64,000 bases of DNA, taken from positions 60,284,259-60,348,258 of the forward strand of contig CM031604.1 in NCBI GenBank assembly GCA_018398815.1, given 5' to 3'. Position 1 is the first letter of the stretch. The number at the start of each line of letters is the position of its first letter. The notes under the pieces are model-generated. The model saw nothing but the letters and a program-made list of their open reading frames with translations. It made no database searches and was not told the DNA's origin. Source of the stretch: Conus ventricosus. Its lineage: Eukaryota; Mollusca; Gastropoda; Neogastropoda; Conidae. The position numbers and the translations under genes were made by a program. Below, piece after piece: positions 57,420 through 64,000 of the stretch.

Positions 57420-60130
57420 ATTTAACGTTTCTCCAGTCCCAAATGCATATGAAAACTCTGGAATTAACAAACACCCGTTTGTGTTTGTTCTATCTAACGA
57501 CTTCTTTGTTACATACTGTTGTTTTATCTCATGTATATTAGATCTCAGTTTTACGTTGTCATGAGAAAAGTCATATTGCCAAACAATGCTTCTTTGTAGT
57601 TGTCATTGATATGTTTGACTGCACAACCGCAGCAGATATTCCCTTGCATTCTAATGATTCCTCCTCCTGGCTCGAAATACAGTACATTTTTGACCTTAAA
57701 CCAACAACTCCTTTATCACCTTTCCAGATAATTCATCCTTCATCTTTCCTAAAACCTTCTATGTTAGAAATTTGAATGCAAAGGCGAGTCTTTAGAAATC
57801 GACTGTCATACCATCCATGCATGCCCTTTAGCCCCTTCGTTTTCCATGTCTTTATAGATTACTTTTCATAGGATATTTATAACAACACTATCTGTATCTG
57901 ATGTAAAGTACTCTGGACTCAGATAAACAAGGGCTTAAAGTAGTTCATACAGAAATTCTAACATCAAAGCATTGATAATTCAAAACAGTAAACCCAATAA
58001 AATACAGGTATGTCTAATTTGAATTTCTTTTTTTTCATCATATGCCAAAAAGCGATCATTAAATTCTTCTAAAGTCCTGATCATTTGGTTTAAAGTCAGC
58101 TTAATTGCTTCGTTCTCTCTGTGGACCATCTTACATCTTTACGCTTGTCGGATTCTCCATAGTCCATTCCAAAACAGTTGTTGTCATCAGTCTTGAAATA
58201 AGTCTTTTTCTGAAGCTCTGTGGATTTTAGTTCTGAGATCAGTGTGCTTCATTATGTTATGGTTATCATGAACTTTTCGTGATCAAAAGCAATAATGCTA
58301 TGAACTTCTGTCAACTTCAACCCTTATGACTTAAATAAAATTGTTAGAAGTCCTGTAATGGCCACATACTTTTATTTGCCACGAAAGGGAATGGCCAAAA
58401 GTTTTAGGCGCTCTCTTGGATCATCTTTAACTTTCTTCTGCTAATGGATAGTCATTAATCAGGGTCATGGAGTTCATGAGGATATTCTAAGTCACTTCTA
58501 TAATGTTACCACCTGTTAGATCAGGGCGTTAAACCTGCTCAAAACACAACGTAGAATGCCTTTTGAATATTATTCGGATCTCCGCCTGTGTACATTTTAA
58601 AAGTTATCGTAATGGAAGCGAATGCGCATGCCCATCCATACAGATTGTTTCATCTAAATACATGAGATATTAGACCTTTTACTTGGACATAGTTGTTCCA
58701 AGTTTTGGTTGTTGCTTTACAGTAATATCGAACGGCCATAACTAATGCCTCCACGCAATCGTTTTCAACATCTAATCAATGGATAATCCGACAATAAATC
58801 AATCTGTAAACCAGTAAACATTAAGAAAGCATCCAGCTCAATCCCTTCGGCAGAAAAATAATGCGCAGGATCCAAACGAATGTTCAATCAGTCTTTTCTA
58901 TAAGTTTCTAAGACGTCCCGCCAACAAACATACATCTGCCATAAAAGAGATTCATGATAGTCTCCCAACGTTTTACAATCAACTTTTGCCAGCAACTTAC
59001 ATGCTGGTAATCGGAAGTCGCTGATGTCCTTTTCCCTCTAAGACTAGAAAAGAACGCACCTTTAGGAGAAGTGTGTCTTCGTCCTAACTTTCCCATACCA
59101 GGTCCTGAACTCATAAGGATAAACGCCCTTTCTAACGATAGTTGGTCAAAATATTCTCTGTTAATGGCAGGACGTTTAAGGACATAGCCAGTGACTTCTA
59201 ATGAACCCATCATGTTTTCATATATCACTAAAATGACTTGTTATTTGATAAAGCACATGTACTTTTCCTGATGACTGGCAATGCATGACGACCCTGAACG
59301 GCATCGTCCACTGCTTTCATTTTAAGATGAGAGACGTAACCTCGCAATTATGAAATAATCCAGCACCTTCCAGTGGCTTTGGTTCAAACTTTAGTTGAAG
59401 AATTGCATTTACAGTGCCTGCTCCGTCTAAACTTTCCACTAATGTGATCATGGTCTCTTACTTTTGGATTTGTTGCTCTTCACAGAGTTTCTAAACCACA
59501 CAAAATCCAACAATGTGTTGGCTGAGTCATACTGTTGGACTTCAGTGTCATTAAAAGATTTCAGATAAGTTTAGATTATTAGATCATCTTTTGCGCACTT
59601 GCTGCAATTGCGTTTCTAAGAAGTAAATTTGCAGCATAGGCCTCTATATAATTCTGCTCTGAATAACGCCATCCCGTCCTAACAAAACGGAATAAAGCAA
59701 ATGAACAAATTTTGATGATTACACATTCAAGACGTTTACGAAGTTTTTTGGCGCTGGCCCTTCATAATGAACAATGAGTGATTCCAAATGTCTGCGTAAA
59801 ACAACAGATGGAAATGATGCAGCCGTTTCCCAGTTCTTAAAACTAACTTAAAGATCGGTGGGCCTAATTAGAGTTTTCTGTCTTACAGTCTACAGAACTT
59901 TACAAATTTTCTTTATGTTTCGCTCGAGCGGCTTGAACAGATGGCATACTTGTTAAACATTTTCTACAGAAATTCATGATTAAGTTCTTGCTATTGAAGT
60001 ATACCGCTAATAATCTGCTCATTGTCGTATCAATAGTGAATGTGCAATCCCTGCTGGCGAAAACCTTAGAGAGTAATCCACATGACCTTTGGCTGTTCGC
60101 GCCTATTGTTGGACTTTCTTGACACTTTAA
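57420..60130 (-). pseudogene. Polinton protein-primed DNA polymerase B (frameshifted)
   Basis: This family B polymerase would replicate the element. Landmarks on the minus strand, in order: the KVRDHDH block (59430-59466) and an RGYVSHL segment (about 59335) in the exonuclease region, a DPAHYFSAEG-like stretch (58837-58872), and the motif A region NNLYGW (58632-58649), with a one-base slip just before it so the Asp codon is out of frame. Motif C reads DTDS (57887-57898). The palm-thumb block GKMKDELSGKVIKEFVGLRS lies at about 57675-57755, and the C-terminus at about 57440-57560. The span of about 2.7 kb is close to full length for such polymerases but has many stops and frame changes. No restored reading is given. 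Confidence 0.8.
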
Positions 60131-61300
60131 TTGGCACCAAATATTTGTTTCCCCTCAATCCCAAGAGTATACATTACTCAGTTTATTGGTTGTTTTGTTC
60201 TTCTAACTGACAATTTGGTCTACACTAACAGAAAGGATAATCCATTGACGTTACGATCCATTGGCGAATTGCCGATAGTTAGTCACTCTTTCTGCGAGGG
60301 GGCGGGGGGTGGGGGAGGGGGGGGGTGGGGGGGTGTTTCGCGGACTTGAGGCAACCTTGCAAGGACGCACCACAAGAAACAATGTTGTCTGAATTTTTTA
60401 TGTTTAAAACTCTCTCATTTAAAACCAACTCCCGAGGTAGCGGAATTAAGCTTGCCTACAATCGGTGCTACTTAGCCTGTTTTAATCTAATCTCTAAGAC
60501 TTTCGCCCCTCTGACCAACCAGAGCCTCTCATTTTAGCTTTCTTCAGCGGCAGCGTCAAACTGTGTACAGTTCTGTCTCCCCAACCGGGGTGTTAAGTCA
60601 TAGAGGAAAGAATAGTCTGTTGTTTAGTCGAGACCCAGACTTCCTAGATTTTTTATCTTCATTTATTGTTACCTATCGATTAAAACAGCTACATTACTGT
60701 AACTGGCGATCTATTGTTAGTTTGCCTGGAACTTAGAAATAGCATGAACAACACATGCCAGTACGTTTGTTGGGTCAATGACTTCTAAATCAATAGCATT
60801 CAGTGCGTCCCTGATACACTCCTCTCCTCGAGCATTCCTTCAAACAATTGTCTTGCCTTCATATATCTTAGTCCATGCTGTCTTTCCATTTTTCTACGCC
60901 AACATATTTATTTAAATTAAAAAAAATAACGAACGCTTAAACAAATCAATATCAACGGTCTTTTTGTGCGCTTGACTCATAAACTAAAGTATAAACTACC
61001 TTTTGGTGTTGTCAATGTTAGCTGTTTAGAACAGGTGTTTAATGTCTCCGTTTATACTTTTTTTTTAAGCATTCCTTTATTTATCTGCTCGGTGTCCTGG
61101 CGTTGAGAAAAACTTCCCACGCCTTCCATTGAAGATCAAACCTTTATGTCTTTTGTAGTCATCAAATCGGCCTTAAACGATTAAATTCTTCATCCGTGAT
61201 GTTTGAGTCAACTTAGCGCATTTATTTATTGTCCTTTTACAACGAGCTAATTTAGCTGTTATTAGTTGAATCCATAGCTGTGTGCTTTTGGAGTATAGTT
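60131..61300. other. Polinton interior of unknown content, with a G-rich tract
   Basis: About 1.2 kb without a recognisable gene. A nearly pure G run with T/A breaks lies at 60297-60334. On the minus strand near 60730-60880 a short stretch reads IRDALNAIDLEVIDPTNVLA, which I do not recognise. Confidence 0.5.
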
Positions 61301-61621
61301 TTATTTTTTGCAAGCAGCACCTACAGCTAATGAACACAGGCCGATAGCTAAAGACAACCGCCTAGAGGTAAAGCTGCGGGTGCGCCTATGCCCGTTGCTA
61401 AGAGACCAACACTCGTTCCTGCTGATGCAGCGCTTATAGTCGATGCTCCAGTTATTAACATAGGTAACAGCATTAAAGGCAGCAGAATACCTTCGTTTGG
61501 TTTTGCTGTATTTTGAAAGGTCTTGCTCTAGTACTTGCTGCATTTGCGTAATGTTTGTTAATCTAAAGGTTTTTATGTTAGGGGTTTCTACTATCTCTTC
61601 TTTTGGCGGGGCTGTAGGCAC
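61301..61621 (-). pseudogene. Small Polinton-interior ORF with out-of-frame hydrophobic segment
   Basis: 106 codons open on minus, beginning MPTAPPKEEIVETPNIKTF. After about residue 45 the alternative frame encodes a long Gly/Ala/Leu-rich hydrophobic segment (MLLPMLITGASTISAASAGT), while the annotated frame becomes basic and irregular. A one-base slip near 61480 would join the acidic N-terminus to a membrane-type segment. It lies downstream of the capsid-like gene on the same strand, fitting a minor virion component, but this is inference. Confidence 0.45.
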
Positions 61622-61771
61622 ATTGGATAAACCTGAACAGACATGCTTTTTATAAAATGAAAAAATAATTTAGTATAGTACATCTTTTAATCTGTTATCT
61701 CTAATATTCAGCTGCGCATCATATATTAAAACAAATGTACATTAAGCGGTTTATCGGCTTCTTCTTCTTTA

Positions 61772-62960
61772 TCAATTTGAATGTTTATTACGTCCTCTCA
61801 CAGCTCTCCCGCTTCCATGCAACTGATTATCCTCTGTTGACCTTAGGTCAATCCATAAACCGTATTTCGTTGTTAAATAATCATCAAGCCTAACATTGTG
61901 AAGATGTAAATCTTTAGACGCAAGGTCAACTGTTGGATTTCTACACCTCCCGCCTCCAAACAGTTTTCTTATTTCATCAAAATGCTGATAAGGTTTAAGC
62001 CCGCTAGCGTAGATTTGGTTAGGAACTACCCTCAATCGAACATTGCACTTTCGTTATTTTAGGATTAAAAAACTTTTCACTTGCTCTTTTGAACGGTTCT
62101 TCATCTTCACACACCCAAAAAAATTTACCTTTAAGCGATCTTGCTGCGACGCTAAACTAAAATTCCATATAGTGTCTGCCCTGCTTCTGGGATATGTTGT
62201 ATGATGAATCACTCTGTCGTAATATATAACTAATTTTCTCTTGATATTTTTGCTCAATCAGCTCTGCTAAAAAAGGGTTGCTAACAACGTAAAACTCTAA
62301 CGAATGTCAGAAATGCTGTACTTTGCTCCGGTGCCCTGATGATTTGATAACCCTTTGTATTCATTAAAAGTTAGTTCATAGGGGACAATCTGTCTTTTAA
62401 TCCTCCTTGAAAGTATGGCGCATGCGCTTTAACAACTCAAAATCTAAGGGAATGGAAAAGCGATTTCCATACGCAAACTTTACAGCTGCATGTTTTTTTG
62501 TTGTCTTTAACATCTGCGGCGTCTTTTCTTGTGTTTTAGTCCATCATCATTTTCGTTTCCCTTGAAACGCAAGATCAGCCCTTTCTTTCCCCGGGTTAGC
62601 CATAGATCAGAATGGGTTAAAAATATGTCTGCATTGTGTAAAGAAAATATTTCTTGCCCCTCAAGTTTTATAGAAATTTTTTTAACGATTGCCCGCCCCA
62701 GATTCTGGACAACTGTCCTTTGGGGTCTGTTGCTGATTCGAGTTCTATTTTGAAAGTAAGACGCGCAGAGCCTGGCACAATCAATTCATCCGCTTCCTAA
62801 TCGGGAAATTTGACAGTAAGAATTTGATCCCCCATAAATAGTAGATGGATTATTTGGAACAGTAATATTCCGCTTATTTCCCTCCGCCAAGGGGGCTCTT
62901 TCAGACTTCTTGCGGGTCAAGAATCGAGCCCATATGCTTGTGGCATTTTTTATAAAACAA
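61772..62960 (-). pseudogene. Polinton capsid-like gene (frameshifted)
   Basis: About 1.2 kb on minus reads, in shifting frames, a protein with an N-terminal MPQAYGLDS start near 62935, an IVPGSARLTFKIELES strand region near 62710-62790, and a C-terminal part at 61772-62035 reading LKPYQHFDEIRKLFGGG and YGLWIDLRSTEDNQLHGSG. The order and strand-rich character match capsid-type proteins encoded by Polintons, and the location in a polymerase-integrase-bearing element supports this. The major-capsid assignment is from memory of the family and not checked. It has at least six frame breaks. Confidence 0.55.
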
Positions 62961-63430
62961 AATAAAAAAGTTAATTATTAAAAAACAGGCAGGCATTGAG
63001 ATGAAGATTATGATGTTTTTGATCGGGGAGACGACATGAGTGATTCCCCTTGGGAGCGGCATCGCTCGGGGCCCCCAATTGCATGATGAATTAGCAGAAA
63101 TCGGGAGTACATTACAACAAGTGGGTATAAATTAACAGAAAGTAAGGTCAGATCATTATAAAAAATTTTAGGCCAAAAAACCTCCCGAATTTATAGACCC
63201 TAATGATTTTGAAGTAAAAAGATGACCATTTGTTTGTGAGGACGACCAAGGACATCTGTTCACTTCCCAACTAAAAAGACCCATCAAAGTTTTTAGCCGT
63301 GGTTCAATTAAAATAGACTCAGTGTGAAAGATCAAAATCCCCTTTGGGCCTTGTTAGGCCAAAATTAAGGGCGGGGGCAGTTGCTAAACTTCAAAACACA
63401 CTGCAAGAACTCCCGACAGATAACCAAATG
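62961..63430. other. Unassigned Polinton interior between divergent genes
   Basis: Region between the minus-strand capsid-like gene and the plus-strand gene at the right edge, a plausible divergent promoter area. No recognisable motif beyond A+T-rich sequence near 62950-62985. Confidence 0.45.
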
Positions 63431-64000
63431 CAAAAACATGGAACTTAAAGAATTAAATCAATCAGCAGGTGAATTAATAAATGTATAGAAGCAAATCCAT
63501 TTTTTTCAGAAGAAACAGCGTTAAAGACTATACACGACCCCGCCGCTACCCATGCGAGAACTAACGGCCCTTGATCGTACTTTAAGAACCATCAAAGGCG
63601 AATTAACAAACAATTTAGCAAAACTGGGTGAACTAGATGACATATAAAAAGAGAAAAAGAAAAACTCGTTGAGGCTGACGACTCCATCGTAGGCATGATA
63701 TTAAAGAAAGAATAATACAAAGACTAAAAGATCTTGAACAAGAAAGATCAGCAAGACTAGAAGTGCTGACTACTAACCGAGCCCAATTCCCGAACTCAAG
63801 TGAATAGAATAAAGAAACACCGAAAAATTTATATGAAGACACAACGCTAGCAGAACGAATAAAAACGCTGTTTAGAGAGCAAGGCGTCACATTAGCAAGC
63901 GTTATAACTGCCTTAGGATTTGCAATAAGTACACTGGTAATGGCTTTTACAGGCGGCAGTACCCAAAGTTCAGTACCTCCGCCGCCATCGCCCCCCCTGA
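63431..64000 (+). pseudogene. Polinton-associated protein with coiled coil and hydrophobic tail (partial)
   Basis: In shifting plus-strand frames the sequence reads a helix-rich, charged region (ELTALDRTLRTIKGELTNNL near 63560-63615, then KREKEKL and LKDLEQERSARLEVLTTNRA near 63725-63780). The frame from 63838 reads TLAERIKTLFREQG followed by a hydrophobic stretch (ITALGFAISTLVMAF) and a Gly/Ser/Pro-rich end at the window edge. I recall this tail from hypothetical proteins in invertebrate Polinton-like loci; no function is established. The 3' end is outside the window. Confidence 0.55.

Larger units (their letters stand above)
56100..64000. mobile_element. Degenerate Maverick/Polinton DNA transposon (partial, runs off right edge)
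   Basis: Four gene types characteristic of Maverick/Polinton elements occur together: a retroviral-type integrase (plus), a protein-primed family B DNA polymerase (minus), a capsid-like gene (minus), and a hydrophobic-tailed protein (plus). The packaging ATPase and maturation protease are not seen and may lie right of the window. Neither terminus nor a 6 bp target duplication is identifiable. All frames contain stops and frameshifts, so this copy is inactive as written. It is an endogenous virus-like transposon relic. Confidence 0.8.

Noticed and set aside
60297..60334. G-rich tract as a telomeric repeat
   Set aside because: No TTAGGG-type periodicity is present.

Overview
This is eukaryotic, transposon-dominated nuclear DNA, most likely from a mollusc and plausibly a gastropod. 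The evidence is indirect: two tandem, intronless class-A GPCR genes of the kind expanded as chemosensory receptors in gastropods, long CT/CA/GT microsatellites, CR1-like and RNase H-bearing non-LTR retrotransposons, Ty3/Gypsy elements with the rare Gmr1-type gene order, and a decayed Maverick/Polinton. No prokaryotic features, tRNA or rRNA genes are seen.

Layout. Positions 1-16458 (copy A) and 18577-34519 (copy B) are the same ~16 kb segment in the same orientation. Each copy holds, in order: a CR1-like non-LTR retrotransposon (X), two paralogous GPCR genes, a microsatellite-rich intergenic tract, and the 3' end of a reverse-strand non-LTR retrotransposon (Y). Copy A is longer, carries many single-base insertions and breaks nearly every reading frame. 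This looks more like an uncorrected alternative haplotype joined in tandem than like an old paralogous duplication. Between the copies lie about 1.2 kb of unassigned sequence and the 5' part of X.

From 33729 to 53284 there is a nest of retroelements. Y, on the minus strand, runs from about 52190 down to 33729 and is interrupted by two LTR retrotransposons inserted 18 bp apart. Element 1 (35218-42019, plus strand, duplication GTCTC) has 1.35 kb LTRs. Element 2 (42043-51747, minus strand, duplication CAATC) has 3.4 kb LTRs, longer than its 2.9 kb interior. Both keep LTRs, a polypurine tract and RNase H, but have lost the integrase core and most or all of the reverse transcriptase, so they should move only with help in trans. 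In both, integrase lies upstream of RNase H. A third fragment (52190-53284) shows integrase running directly into the start of reverse transcriptase. This protease-integrase-RT-RNase H order is that of Gmr1-like elements, not of ordinary Gypsy elements.

From about 56100 to the right edge lies a degenerate Maverick/Polinton: an integrase on plus, a protein-primed family B DNA polymerase on minus, a capsid-like gene on minus, and a hydrophobic-tailed structural-type protein on plus that runs off the window. All are frameshifted. The 53300-56100 interval is mostly anonymous, with a cluster of CAAGTG/CACTTG dyads and a TTAAGT-rich stretch.

The only host genes I can support are the two GPCRs. GPCR1 is probably functional: its frame breaks fall at different places in the two copies. 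GPCR2 is probably a pseudogene: the same two stop codons occur in both copies. All family assignments come from motifs read by eye; no database search was possible.
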